The translations under genes were made by a program, and so were the position numbers. From contig JAFCZJ010000036.1 of assembly GCA_019314375.1 (NCBI GenBank), positions 1 through 43,414 of the forward strand: a DNA stretch of 43,414 nucleotides, given 5' to 3'. Below are positions 33,012-42,175 of this stretch, in pieces (position 1 is the first letter of the stretch; the number at the start of each line of letters is the position of its first letter). A model generated the notes under the pieces. It did no database searches and was not told where the DNA came from. It worked only from the letters and a program-made list of their open reading frames with translations. Source of the DNA: Deltaproteobacteria bacterium (GTDB taxonomy: Bacteria > Myxococcota > B64-G9).

Positions 33012-34427
33012 ATGACGGATGAAGGCAAGAGCCCCAAGAGTCTCCCGCCCGGAGCCTCTTATTACGCCTACCGCTTTGCTCGCATGCTCGCGCGTCCCAT
33101 TGGAAAATTTCTTCATGTGGAAGCCTCCAGCGGGGTCCTTCTCTTAGTCGCTGCCGGGATAGCCTTGCTTTGGGCGAATTCGCCCTGGGCGTCCACCTAC
33201 GAGCATTTGCTGCACATGAAGATCTCGGTTGGAATCGGCGACTATGCGTTTTCGCGCACGGTTCACTTCTGGATTAACGAAATTCTGATGGTGGTCTTCT
33301 TCTTTGTTGTGGGTCTCGAGGTTCGACGGGAGATGTTCGAAGGCGAGCTTTCCACGCCTCGGCGTGCCGCCTTGCCCGTGGCCGCGGCGCTTGGTGGGAT
33401 GCTTGTGCCCGCGGCGATTTATTTGGCCTTCAATGTCGGCTCGCCCGCCGTACGCGGCTGGGGGGTGCCGATGGCCACCGACATTGCTTTTGCAGTCGGC
33501 ATTCTCGCCCTGCTGGGCAGGCGAGTGCCGGCGGCCTTGCGGGTGCTGCTTTTGGCCTTGGCGATCATCGATGACATTGGTGCCATCCTGGTCATCGCCT
33601 TGTTTTACTCTTCCGGTTTCGCATGGAGCGGTCTCGGGATCGTTGGACTTGGCATTCTGATGGTTTTGGTGATGCAGCGGGTCGGATTTCGAAATCCCTT
33701 TTTCTATATCGTGCCGGGCTTCATCGTCTGGGCCGGGATGTTACAAGCCGGGATTCACCCGACCATCGCGGGCGTGATCCTGGGCCTTCTCACGCCTGTG
33801 CGCTCCTGGTTCGGCCATGCAGGCTTTGTGGCGGAAACCGAGCGAGCGCTCGAGAGCATACGCAGTCAGGCTGACCCGGAAAAGGACCCTCGCCACTTCC
33901 TTCCAGAGCTGGAGCGAATCAACATCGCAAGGCGCGAGGCCATCCCGCCGGTGACACGCATTGAGGCCGCGCTTCATCCATGGGTTGCTTTCGGGATCAT
34001 GCCGCTTTTTGCGCTTGCGAACGCGGGCGTCGCCCTTGGCGGCATGGGCCAGGGTTCGCCCGATGCGATGGGGATCGGGCTGGGGGTCGGCCTGGGCCTG
34101 GTCATCGGCAAGCCTCTGGGGGTGGTCTTCTTCTGCTGGCTGGCTGTTCGTGTCGGTATTGCGTCTTTGCCGCGCGGTGTCTCTTGGGCTGGCGTGACGG
34201 TCGTTGGTTGTGTCGCCGGCATTGGTTTCACCATGTCGCTTTTCATCGGGGCCTTGGCCTTTGACGACCCTTCCATGTTGGCCCTCGCCAAGTTTTCTGT
34301 ACTGGCCGCCTCTGCTCTCGCGGGCATGATCGGACTGGTCGTGGGCTTCAAGTTTTTGCCACGCGTTTTGTCAAAAGAAGTGGCCGGCACCACCCCCGAT
34401 GACGCCGAGAAGTCTACGATTCACTGA
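33012..34427 (+). CDS. nhaA: Na+/H+ antiporter NhaA
   Basis: A 471-residue inner-membrane protein starting at ATG 33012, with AAGGA six bases or so upstream. NhaA exports Na+ (or Li+) in exchange for protons and supports pH and salt tolerance. Key residues are present: [20 protein letters not shown] with Asp157, [20 protein letters not shown] with Asp187 and Asp188 (the E. coli Asp163/Asp164 pair), and [20 protein letters not shown] with the TM10 lysine. [20 protein letters not shown] is another family hallmark. It is longer than E. coli NhaA (388), with an extended N-terminus, an enlarged charged loop around 275-315 ([20 protein letters not shown]) and a hydrophilic C-terminal tail. Expression is probably controlled through its structured leader. 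Confidence 0.95.
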   Translation: MTDEGKSPKSLPPGASYYAYRFARMLARPIGKFLHVEASSGVLLLVAAGIALLWANSPWASTYEHLLHMKISVGIGDYAFSRTVHFWINEILMVVFFFVVGLEVRREMFEGELSTPRRAALPVAAALGGMLVPAAIYLAFNVGSPAVRGWGVPMATDIAFAVGILALLGRRVPAALRVLLLALAIIDDIGAILVIALFYSSGFAWSGLGIVGLGILMVLVMQRVGFRNPFFYIVPGFIVWAGMLQAGIHPTIAGVILGLLTPVRSWFGHAGFVAETERALESIRSQADPEKDPRHFLPELERINIARREAIPPVTRIEAALHPWVAFGIMPLFALANAGVALGGMGQGSPDAMGIGLGVGLGLVIGKPLGVVFFCWLAVRVGIASLPRGVSWAGVTVVGCVAGIGFTMSLFIGALAFDDPSMLALAKFSVLAASALAGMIGLVVGFKFLPRVLSKEVAGTTPDDAEKSTIH

Positions 34428-34431
34428 TCAG

Positions 34432-34470
34432 AAACGGGGACGGTCATCGTTTGTTGGGTATATTTGATGA
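34432..34470 (+). repeat. Diverged REP-like copy after nhaA
   Basis: AAACGGGGACGGTCATCGTT followed by TGTTGGGTATATTTGATG matches the repeat at 30747 with about five substitutions and one inserted base. It begins 5 bases after the nhaA stop. A weaker similarity (AAACCGGGACCGAAGTTTAT) follows at 34495-34514. Otherwise the 34428-34629 gap holds only the serpin ribosome binding site. Confidence 0.7.
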
Positions 34471-34629
34471 CGAAAATTCGAGGTCGGTCGCAGGAAACCG
34501 GGACCGAAGTTTATCTGGGTGCCAGTTAACCATGTAAAAAGAAAGGGGGATTCAGTCGATTTGCGGGTGGCGCGGTTCTTGCTGTCTTCAGGGCGAACAA
34601 TGAGATGCTTACCTTTACGGAGGTTTTTC

Positions 34630-35955
34630 ATGATGAATCGATTGCAATCTTCATTCTGTTTTCTTTTGGCCCTTGGACTCTTGTTGCCCGCTTGTGGCGG
34701 TACTGGGGATGGCGATCCGAACCAGCCCGGCACGGAGCTGCGCTCCGAAGAACAGCGCATCACGGCACCCATCACGGAGGCTTCGGATGTGGTGGCTCAG
34801 GTGGCGGGCAACACGGCATTTGCGCTGGATTTGTATGCCCAGGTACGTGAGGGCAGCGACGAGAACTTGTTTTTCTCCCCTCATTCCATCGAAGTGGCCC
34901 TGGCCATGACCTGGGCCGGCGCGCGCGGCGACACCGAGAGCGACATGGCGGGCGCTTTGCATTTTGAGTTGGATCAGAATGCCATGCACCCTGTTTTCAA
35001 CCACCTGGACTTGGAACTTAACGCTCGAGGCGAAGGCGCCGAGGGGGCTGACGGCGAAGGTTTCCGCCTCAACGTGCTCAACGCCATCTGGGGACAGGTG
35101 GGCTACACCTTCTTGGACGATTTTTTGGACGTGTTGGCCATGCATTACGGAGCGGGCCTGTGGCTCATGGATTTCGCGGCCAATCCGGCCGCGGCCACGG
35201 AGGAGATCAACGAGTGGGTTGAGGTCGCCACCGAGGATCGCATCGAAGATTTGATTCCGCCTGGCGCGATCACCGGGGACACCCGCATGGTGTTGGTCAA
35301 CGCTATCTATTTCAACGCAGCCTGGGCCGAACCCTTCGAAGAGGAGAACACGAGCGATGGGCCCTTCAGCACTTTAGCGGGCAGCACCGTGACCGTGCCG
35401 ATGATGCACAAGATGAGCGAGATGGCTTATGCCGTGGGGGAGGGCTACCAGGCCGTAGAGATCCCCTACGACGGCCATGAACTCTCCATGCTGATCCTGG
35501 TGCCGGACCTAGGTGCCCTGGATACCTTCGAGCAGGGACTGAGCCCCGCCTTCTTGGCCCAGGTCGAGGCCCGCCGGGGATACGGCATCGTCGATTTGAC
35601 CATGCCCCGCTGGGAGCTGGATGGGGCGACCTTCAGCCTCAAGAAGATTCTGACCGCCATGGGGATGGGCGTGGCCTTCACTGCTGCGGCCGACTTCTCG
35701 GGCATGAACGGCACGGGCGGCTTGGCGATCCAGGACGTGCTGCACCAGGCCTTCGTCAAGGTTAACGAGGCCGGCACCGAGGCCGCCGCCGCGACCGGCA
35801 CCGAGGCCGCCGCCGCGACCGCGGTGATCGTCGGGGAGACCAGCGCTCCGCCAATGGGTCCCACAATCACCCTGGACCGCCCCTTCCTCTACTTGATCAA
35901 GGATATCCCCACCGGTCAGATCTTGTTCATCGGCCGCGTGGTGGACCCGAGCTGA
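34630..35955 (+). CDS. Serpin-family lipoprotein (serine protease inhibitor)
   Basis: A 441-residue protein. GGAGG at 34619-34623 supports ATG 34630 (MMNRLQSSFCFLLALGLLLP), which gives a lipoprotein signal ending LLLPAC. The longer frame upstream lacks a signal. The rest is a full serpin: NTAFALDLYAQV, NLFFSPHSIEVALAMTWAGA, VLVNAIYFNAAWAEPFEEEN and the C-terminal signature DRPFLYLIKDIPTGQILFIG. The hinge of the reactive-centre loop, GTEAAAAT, occurs twice in a row because of a perfect 24-base duplication (35773-35820), so the loop is 8 residues longer than normal. By alignment with alpha-1-antitrypsin without the duplicate, Thr-Ser in VGETSAPP would be the cleaved P1-P1' bond. It probably traps proteases at the cell envelope. 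Confidence 0.92.
   Translation: MMNRLQSSFCFLLALGLLLPACGGTGDGDPNQPGTELRSEEQRITAPITEASDVVAQVAGNTAFALDLYAQVREGSDENLFFSPHSIEVALAMTWAGARGDTESDMAGALHFELDQNAMHPVFNHLDLELNARGEGAEGADGEGFRLNVLNAIWGQVGYTFLDDFLDVLAMHYGAGLWLMDFAANPAAATEEINEWVEVATEDRIEDLIPPGAITGDTRMVLVNAIYFNAAWAEPFEEENTSDGPFSTLAGSTVTVPMMHKMSEMAYAVGEGYQAVEIPYDGHELSMLILVPDLGALDTFEQGLSPAFLAQVEARRGYGIVDLTMPRWELDGATFSLKKILTAMGMGVAFTAAADFSGMNGTGGLAIQDVLHQAFVKVNEAGTEAAAATGTEAAAATAVIVGETSAPPMGPTITLDRPFLYLIKDIPTGQILFIGRVVDPS
35773..35820 (+). repeat. Perfect 24-bp tandem duplication in the serpin hinge
   Basis: Two identical 24-base units, 35773-35796 and 35797-35820, each encode GTEAAAAT. Absence of any mismatch points to a recent event. Confidence 0.95.
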
Positions 35956-35976
35956 TTGCCTGGGCTTCTTGTTCGC

Positions 35977-38900
35977 TCAATCTCTCTTCAGGAAAAGCAG
36001 CATCGCCAGCAAGAGCAAGAGCCAGCTGCCATTGAATCCCGCGGAGGGTGTCGTGCAGCCGCATCCTCCGCTGGCCGGCACATCCACGCCCTCGTTCGGC
36101 GATCCGCCATCGTCTTTGGCTTCGGATGCCATGTCCGCCTGCGCATCCCCCCCGGCATCCTGAGGATCCGCATCGCCGGGATCGAATCCGTCCAGGCCGG
36201 CATCTCCCGCATCCCCGCCGTCGGCGACCGCCGATCCGTTGATGACGACATAGTCCCCATCGCGCAGATAGTCGATTGGGGCATCATTCAGGCTGACTTG
36301 GTTTGCCGTCGGTGCGTAGATTCTGACCGTGGCCGTGCCCAACTCGCCAAGAATCACCAGGGTGGTGTCCGAATAGTCGATGCGAATTTCATCAAGTGGA
36401 GCCGTGCTGCTCAGCAGGTTGCGGTTTGGGTCCGATAATGCCGAGCCGGTCGCAAGCGCTGCAATTTTCAAGTCGCCGTCTGTGTTCTTTCGGGCATAGG
36501 CTAATGTTCCATCCGAGGTCCAGCCATCGGCGGTTCGACTGACCCCGCCATCGCCCGCGCCCACCAGCATCAGGAAATCGCTCCAGTCCGAGGATTTGAT
36601 CAAGAAGGCCGAGGCCTCGTCGGAGCCATCCGCCGAGACGACAAGTCTCGAAAAATTTTCGACCGCGCGCAAAACACCATGTGGTTCGAGAATCGAGACG
36701 AATTCGGTGTTCGACGCCGTCCGGCGCGCCATGGCGAATGGGACCGGCTCGGTTAAGTTGGGCCCCAGGCCCTCTCCGACCACCAGCCTCGTGTCGGGTG
36801 CTCCGAGCACCTGCCAACTCAATGCCTGATGGGGGTGATCGAAGTTTTCGACCAGGGAGTCTCCCGACTGCGGATACTCGATGAGGATCTCATCCACGTA
36901 GATATTTCCGCTCAGGGCCCCGGCCGCCACGGAACTCAGCTCAATTACGACTTTGGAAATTGGTGTGTCGATCAGGCCGTCATTGTTGCCGAGATAGTGG
37001 CTCCAGTCAGCGATGTTGTCGACTCGCAGGTTCTGCCAGCCGGTCCAGTCGACTGGGCCAATCGATCTTGTGAATCGTTCGTCGGTGGCATCCATGATTC
37101 TCAGGGTCAGATCATGGCCACTTCCGTCCCCAAAGATTTGCATCGACAGCGCATCAGGCACTTCGTCGATCCGAGGAACTTGCTCGGTCGAATAGAGGAT
37201 ATAGCCTTGGCTGCCGGAAAAATCGTAATGCAGTTGGCCTGAGCCGTTGCCGGAAAAGGCCTGATCGCGGCTGATTGTAAAGCTGCCCGATACGTCTGCG
37301 TTGTTGGCCCAGACGCTCCCGTAGTTCAGTCCGCCGTCGCCGCCAAGATCGAAACGAACTTCAAAACCGTCATCCAGGTTGCTGCTTTGGCAATTCGTCA
37401 GATGTTGATAGCCGTCGTTGGTGCCAAATCCGGTATAGGCGGATAGCGCTTGATTCGTCGTTGCCGTCCCGAAGTTGTGATAGACAAGGTCAACCTGATG
37501 GGCGGCACCATCGAGGGAATCCACCTCAAACAGGTCGACTGCATATTCGGGCAACAAAGCGATCGTGCGAAGCAGTCGGGCGATTTGTGGATACACGGGT
37601 CCGGCATCCGCTCTGGCAAAACCGAGCCCGGGCAACAAGACAGCTCGCTGCAAGGTCCCAGTGGCCTCAGACTGGCTGGTCTCATCGATCACGACCGTGT
37701 TGTGGGCCACGGTGACCTTGTCCCAGGTCGTGTGCGAAGCCACCGCATAGGATTGGGTGCCCGGATCGACGGCCATCATCGCGCCGCGGGCGAAACTGAC
37801 GAAGCCCAGTTTGTCATAGTGCCCATGCCAGCCTCCGTGGGGTCCATAATCAAAGGCCAGATAGTGGGTCATGTCTTGTGGACCGGCGCGCATGACGACG
37901 AAGCCCGCATCATCAAGTACCATGGAATCGAGTGACAACACGTCATCGGGGGGTAGCTGCAGAAGGCCAAAGAGCAAGGCCTCCCGGCGGCGGGATGCCG
38001 TCGTCAGGGGGGCGGCCAGTTCAGAATCGGGATATCGCGCCAGGGCGATTTCGAACAGCCGTCGGCTCGAAACCAAGTCGGTGCGTGAGCTGTCGTTGAA
38101 GGGCGGCAGGGTCAGGTCCGGCATGGAGAAGTGAACCGGCAGCGTGAACATGCCGTGCAAAGCAGGGATGGAGAATAGCTCCAAGTCGGCGGCTTCGGCC
38201 ATCAGGGCGGTTTGCGTCAGGGCATCCAGGGCATAGAAGTGATAACCCCAGGAGCCTTCGTACCAGAGGCCTTCCAGGGTGATGCTGTTTTCCATTTGAA
38301 AGAGAAAACCCGAGGAACCGTTTATTGCCTGGGATTGGAGGCGGGGATCAGATGTTGCAAATCCGACCGCGGCGATGGCTGCGTTGTGCCAACTTTGCCA
38401 ATTGGAGATCCCGGCATCGTTTCGCTGGATGACTTCGACGGCAGCCTGCAGCAAGTCGTTTTTGATATGGTTTTGCTGGTCTGCATTGAGCGCCGCGCTG
38501 TCGGCGATTAGATCATAGGCCCAGGCCATCGGGATCAGCCAGACCGATTCATCCAATGTTTGCGCCCGGGCCCTTCCTCCGCTGCTGCCCTGGCCGTCAT
38601 CCTTGTCATGAATTGGATAGCTCAGGTAGATGTCGGCATAGGCCAAGAGAATCTCGGCCGCCGCTGTGGCATAGCTCAGATCGCCGGTCAGTTGATAGGC
38701 CAGGCCGAGATCTCTTGCCGCCCTTGCCGAATCGCTGTGCCTTCTGGAGTAGATCACCTGGTCGTAGGGCCAGCCGGTGAAGTGCTGGCCGTCGATGGGG
38801 CAGACATGCTGACCTGGTCCTTCATAGATCAACGAGACGCCGTGAACGGGACAGACATACCACATGGACCACTGGCCGCCCTCGGGCGGGGGGCTCCAAC

Positions 38901-39900
38901 TGGCCAGGCTGTATTTCTGGTTGTGCGCTTCCGGCCAGTTGTCGGCCTGGGTGAGAATGTCTTGAAGCAAAGAGTCAGCCCAGGCAAGGCTCGACGCCCA
39001 GTCGCGCATTCGAACAAAATCAGCAGAGTCCAAATACAATCGCGGTGCGCTGCGATACGGCAGCGGAACCGTGGCCTCAAGCGACAAAACGTCTCTTTCC
39101 AGGCCGGCCTGCTTGACGACAAATCGAGCGGTGTCTGTCTCCAAGAACCGATCGGGCGAGATGAAGGCCTCGGCCAATGACAGCGTCACGGTGACCTCGG
39201 CCGAGCCGTTGGCGACAAAGTCGATTTGTTCGGGACTGACCACGGCCTGCCAATCGGATCCGATGTCTTGCTGCATTTCGAGCTCGACGCTTATGGCCGC
39301 GCCGTTTTTCTCGGACATCTGTATCGTGTAGCGATATTCGAAATCAGGCCCGACGAATTCATAACCTTCATCGACTGAGTCGATCAAGGTGCTGGTCAGG
39401 CGCATGTCGTCCAGTCGGATCAGCGTGTCCGCAAGAGGCTCATGGCCCCAGCCGCCGGCTGACAATTGTATGCGGCTGACCTCGTGCCAGCCGATTGGGT
39501 CACGGGCCACGCTGAATTCATTCAGCTTGATCCAAAAGTGCTGCCACCCGGTCCAATCCATCTTGATGCGATAGCGGTAGTAATCCGAGCCCTCGGAGCC
39601 GGCGTTTTCCGAAAAGAAAATGACTTCGATCAAGGCGTCGTTGGCCGACTCGGAATGCATCCAAAAACTCAAGACTTGATGCCCCGTGGCATCGAGCGCC
39701 CCGGAGAAATCCTTGTTAATCGAAGACTGGTTGAGCTGGTCGTCCCAGCGACCCGAGGCGTTCCCTTGGATTTTTTCGTTGGTGTCCAGGTCGAGCCCCC
39801 ACCAGTCTGAAACGTCTTCGAAATCGTCGATGACCATGTCAGCGTGAGCCGGAACGCTCAGCAAGGACAAGAGAAACAGGGTAGAGATTGCTTTTCTCAT
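35977..39900 (-). CDS. Secreted heparinase II/III-like polysaccharide lyase with MYXO-CTERM-like tail
   Basis: A 1307-residue protein starting at 39900 with AAGGAGA upstream. A signal peptide (cut after SVPAHA, residue 20) precedes a carbohydrate-binding-like beta domain (about 21-175, opening DDFEDVSDWWGLDLDTNEK). An alpha/alpha-toroid region follows (about 270-650). It contains a possible zinc ribbon, YVCPVHG and HVCPIDGQHF, near 347-373. The heparinase II/III beta-sheet domain includes GGWHGHYDKLGF (about 689), AVDPGTQSY and HNTVVID (about 732), which hold the likely catalytic His and Tyr/His residues. A second carbohydrate-binding-like domain covers about 880-1040. After an Asp/Gly-rich linker the protein ends GGCGCTTPSAGFNGS, a hydrophobic stretch and LKRD, a sorting tail for surface attachment. 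The substrate is unknown, possibly an alginate or glycosaminoglycan-like uronate polymer. Confidence 0.78.
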   Translation of the reverse strand: MRKAISTLFLLSLLSVPAHADMVIDDFEDVSDWWGLDLDTNEKIQGNASGRWDDQLNQSSINKDFSGALDATGHQVLSFWMHSESANDALIEVIFFSENAGSEGSDYYRYRIKMDWTGWQHFWIKLNEFSVARDPIGWHEVSRIQLSAGGWGHEPLADTLIRLDDMRLTSTLIDSVDEGYEFVGPDFEYRYTIQMSEKNGAAISVELEMQQDIGSDWQAVVSPEQIDFVANGSAEVTVTLSLAEAFISPDRFLETDTARFVVKQAGLERDVLSLEATVPLPYRSAPRLYLDSADFVRMRDWASSLAWADSLLQDILTQADNWPEAHNQKYSLASWSPPPEGGQWSMWYVCPVHGVSLIYEGPGQHVCPIDGQHFTGWPYDQVIYSRRHSDSARAARDLGLAYQLTGDLSYATAAAEILLAYADIYLSYPIHDKDDGQGSSGGRARAQTLDESVWLIPMAWAYDLIADSAALNADQQNHIKNDLLQAAVEVIQRNDAGISNWQSWHNAAIAAVGFATSDPRLQSQAINGSSGFLFQMENSITLEGLWYEGSWGYHFYALDALTQTALMAEAADLELFSIPALHGMFTLPVHFSMPDLTLPPFNDSSRTDLVSSRRLFEIALARYPDSELAAPLTTASRRREALLFGLLQLPPDDVLSLDSMVLDDAGFVVMRAGPQDMTHYLAFDYGPHGGWHGHYDKLGFVSFARGAMMAVDPGTQSYAVASHTTWDKVTVAHNTVVIDETSQSEATGTLQRAVLLPGLGFARADAGPVYPQIARLLRTIALLPEYAVDLFEVDSLDGAAHQVDLVYHNFGTATTNQALSAYTGFGTNDGYQHLTNCQSSNLDDGFEVRFDLGGDGGLNYGSVWANNADVSGSFTISRDQAFSGNGSGQLHYDFSGSQGYILYSTEQVPRIDEVPDALSMQIFGDGSGHDLTLRIMDATDERFTRSIGPVDWTGWQNLRVDNIADWSHYLGNNDGLIDTPISKVVIELSSVAAGALSGNIYVDEILIEYPQSGDSLVENFDHPHQALSWQVLGAPDTRLVVGEGLGPNLTEPVPFAMARRTASNTEFVSILEPHGVLRAVENFSRLVVSADGSDEASAFLIKSSDWSDFLMLVGAGDGGVSRTADGWTSDGTLAYARKNTDGDLKIAALATGSALSDPNRNLLSSTAPLDEIRIDYSDTTLVILGELGTATVRIYAPTANQVSLNDAPIDYLRDGDYVVINGSAVADGGDAGDAGLDGFDPGDADPQDAGGDAQADMASEAKDDGGSPNEGVDVPASGGCGCTTPSAGFNGSWLLLLLAMLLFLKRD

Positions 39901-39931
39901 CTTGTCTCCTTTTGACGGCCTGATCCTATCC

Positions 39932-40393
39932 TTAAAAGTCTCTGCGGATTTTTTGGATGATCTGATCCAGGGCGTCTAAGAAACGTGAGCGATCCTTTTT
40001 GGCCATGGGCGGCGGACCGCCGGAGATCTGGCCGGAATCTCGCAAGGAAGACAGAAGTTCGCGGGTGGCCAGATCGTCTCCAATGGAGTCCTCGGTGAAG
40101 GGCTTGCCGCGAGGACCAAGGGCGAAGGCACCTTGCTTGATGCAGCGCGCGGCCAGGGGGATATCGGCCGTGATGCAGATGTCCCCGGCACCAATGTTTT
40201 CAGCGATCCAGTCGTCGGCGACATCGGCACCAGCCCCCACCGCAATGCTTTGGATTTGGGCCTCGCCGGTGGATTCCGGAATGTGTATCGGAGAATTGCT
40301 GACGACAAAGACCCGAAGGCTGCATCGATCAGCAACCCTGTACACTTCTTTCTTCACAGGACATGCATCTGCGTCGATATAGATATCAAGCAT
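39932..40393 (-). CDS. YaiI/YqxD family protein (DUF188)
   Basis: A 153-residue protein with the family hallmark at its N-terminus (MLDIYIDADACPVKKEVYRV). The later blocks are VGAGADVADDWIAENI, DICITADIPLAARCI and PRGKPFTEDSIGDDLATREL. Length equals the family norm of about 150. The fold is PIN-like, with acidic residues that suggest a nuclease or metal-binding site, but function is not established. AGGAG lies about 12 bases upstream of the start. It ends 31 bases before the polysaccharide lyase gene in the same direction and may share its transcript. Confidence 0.93.
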   Translation of the reverse strand: MLDIYIDADACPVKKEVYRVADRCSLRVFVVSNSPIHIPESTGEAQIQSIAVGAGADVADDWIAENIGAGDICITADIPLAARCIKQGAFALGPRGKPFTEDSIGDDLATRELLSSLRDSGQISGGPPPMAKKDRSRFLDALDQIIQKIRRDF

Positions 40394-40484
40394 GACTTAA
40401 AGATTCTCCTGGCGTTATGCTATCAGCCGAAAGACAGAGGTTCCAGTCGCTTGCCGTGTGTATCTTTCCGGGAGGAGGCAATAC

Positions 40485-40766
40485 GTGTCGAATACACCAA
40501 GGAGATTCCCCTTTTTTCTGGTTGGGACCGGCCTGTTTGTTGTTGGCGCGGCAGTACTTTTGTTCTTCCAGTATTGGCTACGGTCCTCGGCCTACCGAAT
40601 GGATCGACTCCTGGCTGTGCTTGACGACCCATCACTTCTGTGGGGCGTGAACCCTTTGCTCCTTGTGGTATCGGCATTTTCGATAATCGCAATCTTCTCC
40701 AGTCCATTCCTGGTGCTAAGTGGCATCTTACAACGCACACGTTCCTCCGGACGGGGGTCAGACTGA
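40485..40766 (+). CDS. Small two-segment membrane protein
   Basis: A 93-residue protein. A strong GGGAGGAGG (40470-40478) fixes a GTG start at 40485 (SNTPRRFPFFLVG follows the initiator). Two hydrophobic segments are visible, FLVGTGLFVVGAAVLLFFQY (about 9-28) and PLLLVVSAFSIIAIFSSPFL (about 57-77). A short loop joins them, and the tail is basic (QRTRSSGRGSD). No family is recognised. Its stop codon lies inside the palindrome at 40752-40772, which may have been acquired as a repeat insertion that fixed the present C-terminus. Confidence 0.6.
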   Translation: MSNTPRRFPFFLVGTGLFVVGAAVLLFFQYWLRSSAYRMDRLLAVLDDPSLLWGVNPLLLVVSAFSIIAIFSSPFLVLSGILQRTRSSGRGSD

Positions 40767-40772
40767 CCCCCG
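40752..40772. repeat. Perfect 9-bp-arm palindrome between convergent genes
   Basis: CGGGGGTCA and TGACCCCCG surround a GAC loop. The hairpin contains the stop of the upstream gene (40764-40766) and ends 2 bases before the stop of the convergent flavoprotein gene. It has no T run. It resembles palindromic GGGGTCA/TGACCCC units of REP-type families and may slow transcription from both sides. Confidence 0.75.
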
Positions 40773-40774
40773 GC

Positions 40775-42073
40775 TTAGGGAGAGAGGGGGCGCGCGAAGC
40801 GCTGCTCAAAGGCGCCGTTGTCGCGGAGTTGCTTGTTCCAGTAGCAGTTGGTGAGGCCGATGCGTCTGAAAAACGAGAAGGCCTGACGGCGGAATGGAGA
40901 GAGACTCTCGCAGGCCGCGATCGCCTTGACGAGTTTGCGGTCGAGGCAGGCATGCCGGCCCAGGGAATCGCCGAGTCCGGCGAATTGAGCGTAGAGCTTC
41001 TTCGTCAGGAAAGGCGGTTTGATCTGGATGCCTTCGATTCCACCTCGAACCACCGTGCCCAGGTAGGTGGCATCCCAGCGGGCAGGCAGCCTGGCCAGGT
41101 ATTGCTCGAGCCATCTCGAATGATGGGCCTCGGGAAAGCCGGATTGCACGACGAAGGCCACACGGCGGCCTGGTCGCGGCTGGGTATTCTCCAGGGTTTC
41201 GAAGAATAGTTTCAGGTGACCCGGCATGGCATGGACGTAAAGCGGGAGCCCGAAAACAACAAGATCGGCTTTGTTCCAGGCCGCGAGCGCCTTTTCGCGT
41301 TGACTGCGGCTCTTGAGTTCCAGGAAGGTTGAGACATTGCCTTCGTGCTGGCGAAAACCCTTGCAGAGATGGTCCATCAGGATCGCGGTGTTGCTGGTGG
41401 CGCGTGGCGAGCCGCTCAGTACGAGGAGCCGGTGTGGGCCCTTGAGAGCAGGGACCTCGGGAATCGGCACCGGCGTAGGCTTGGTGGGCGGCTGCCATGA
41501 CGCCGTCGATGCGGGGCCGGCAAGAAATCGCTCGATCGTGACGGCGGTGGAATCGAGCGGGTCCGATGTTGTCGCCGATACGACGAAGGGCACCCGACAC
41601 TGATCAGCGAGTCTTGCGACCCAGTCGGAGGTGACACGAAGGTCTTCGGCCTGGTCACTTGGGCCGGGCTCGAGGAGCACCCCAAGGGGCGGGAGCTTGT
41701 CATAGCGATGCTGGTGCATGCACTCCCCGTTGAAGAGCTGGATGTAGGGATGCGCCAAGGGGATGAACTTGTCCACGGCGGTCTTCAAGGTTGCGCTGAC
41801 GAAGCCCGCCCGCAAAGGCGAGGCGAGGATCAGCAGGTCAGCGTGGAGCCAGGCGCGCCGGACTTCGTCACCGTCGTCTTTGACGGGGCATTCGCCCGGG
41901 GTTTTGACCCAACAGGACCAGCATCCGGTGCATTTTGTGATTCGCTTGTCCCGGAGTCGTAGCACCGTGACATCGTGGTCGCCCTCTTCGAGTCGTGAGG
42001 CCAGTCCCTCGATGATTTCGCCGAGCTTGCCATGATTGTCGAGATTTCCGTCAAGAAACGTGATTTTCGCCAT
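40775..42073 (-). CDS. Two-domain flavodoxin-like / NAD(P)H-dependent FMN reductase-like protein
   Basis: A 432-residue protein starting at 42073 with GAGGT five bases upstream. Two flavodoxin-like domains are joined. The N-terminal domain (1-190) opens MAKITFLDGNLDNHGK. It has a cysteine cluster, KCTGCWSCWVKTPGECPVKDD, as in iron-sulfur flavoproteins and WrbA-type NADPH-dependent FMN reductases. The C-terminal domain (about 215-380) opens RLLVLSGSPRATSNTAILMD, a phosphate-binding loop for FMN, and has KADLVVFGLPLYVHAMPGHL but no cysteine cluster. A basic, aromatic tail follows. Fusion of the two is unusual, since most family members are about 180-250 residues. It is divergent from a TetR gene with an operator between them, so it is probably induced by an electrophile or quinone-like compound. 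Confidence 0.85.
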   Translation of the reverse strand: MAKITFLDGNLDNHGKLGEIIEGLASRLEEGDHDVTVLRLRDKRITKCTGCWSCWVKTPGECPVKDDGDEVRRAWLHADLLILASPLRAGFVSATLKTAVDKFIPLAHPYIQLFNGECMHQHRYDKLPPLGVLLEPGPSDQAEDLRVTSDWVARLADQCRVPFVVSATTSDPLDSTAVTIERFLAGPASTASWQPPTKPTPVPIPEVPALKGPHRLLVLSGSPRATSNTAILMDHLCKGFRQHEGNVSTFLELKSRSQREKALAAWNKADLVVFGLPLYVHAMPGHLKLFFETLENTQPRPGRRVAFVVQSGFPEAHHSRWLEQYLARLPARWDATYLGTVVRGGIEGIQIKPPFLTKKLYAQFAGLGDSLGRHACLDRKLVKAIAACESLSPFRRQAFSFFRRIGLTNCYWNKQLRDNGAFEQRFARPLSP

Positions 42074-42096
42074 GTCTACCTCGGTTTCTTTGTTAT

Positions 42097-42113
42097 TGTA
42101 AGCACTGCTTACA
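42097..42113. promoter_or_regulatory. TetR-type operator (perfect 17-bp palindrome)
   Basis: TGTAAGCACTGCTTACA, symmetric about the central C, lies in the 102-base gap between the divergent flavoprotein and TetR genes. It shares the GTAAG/CTTAC core with the operator at 13407. Confidence 0.85.
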
Positions 42114-42175
42114 TCCGAGTGTAGCCCCCGAAAAGTCGCTGGTCAAGAAGAAAGTAATCGTTGTATACATTCGGC

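Noticed and set aside
32824..33015. 63-codon frame overlapping the nhaA start by four bases
   Set aside because: It begins with TTG, has no binding site, shows no protein-like features and coincides with the structured leader. A leader peptide remains a remote option.
40458..40484. Upstream GTG start for the small membrane protein
   Set aside because: The GGGAGGAGG motif would then lie inside the coding region. It fits the GTG at 40485 instead.
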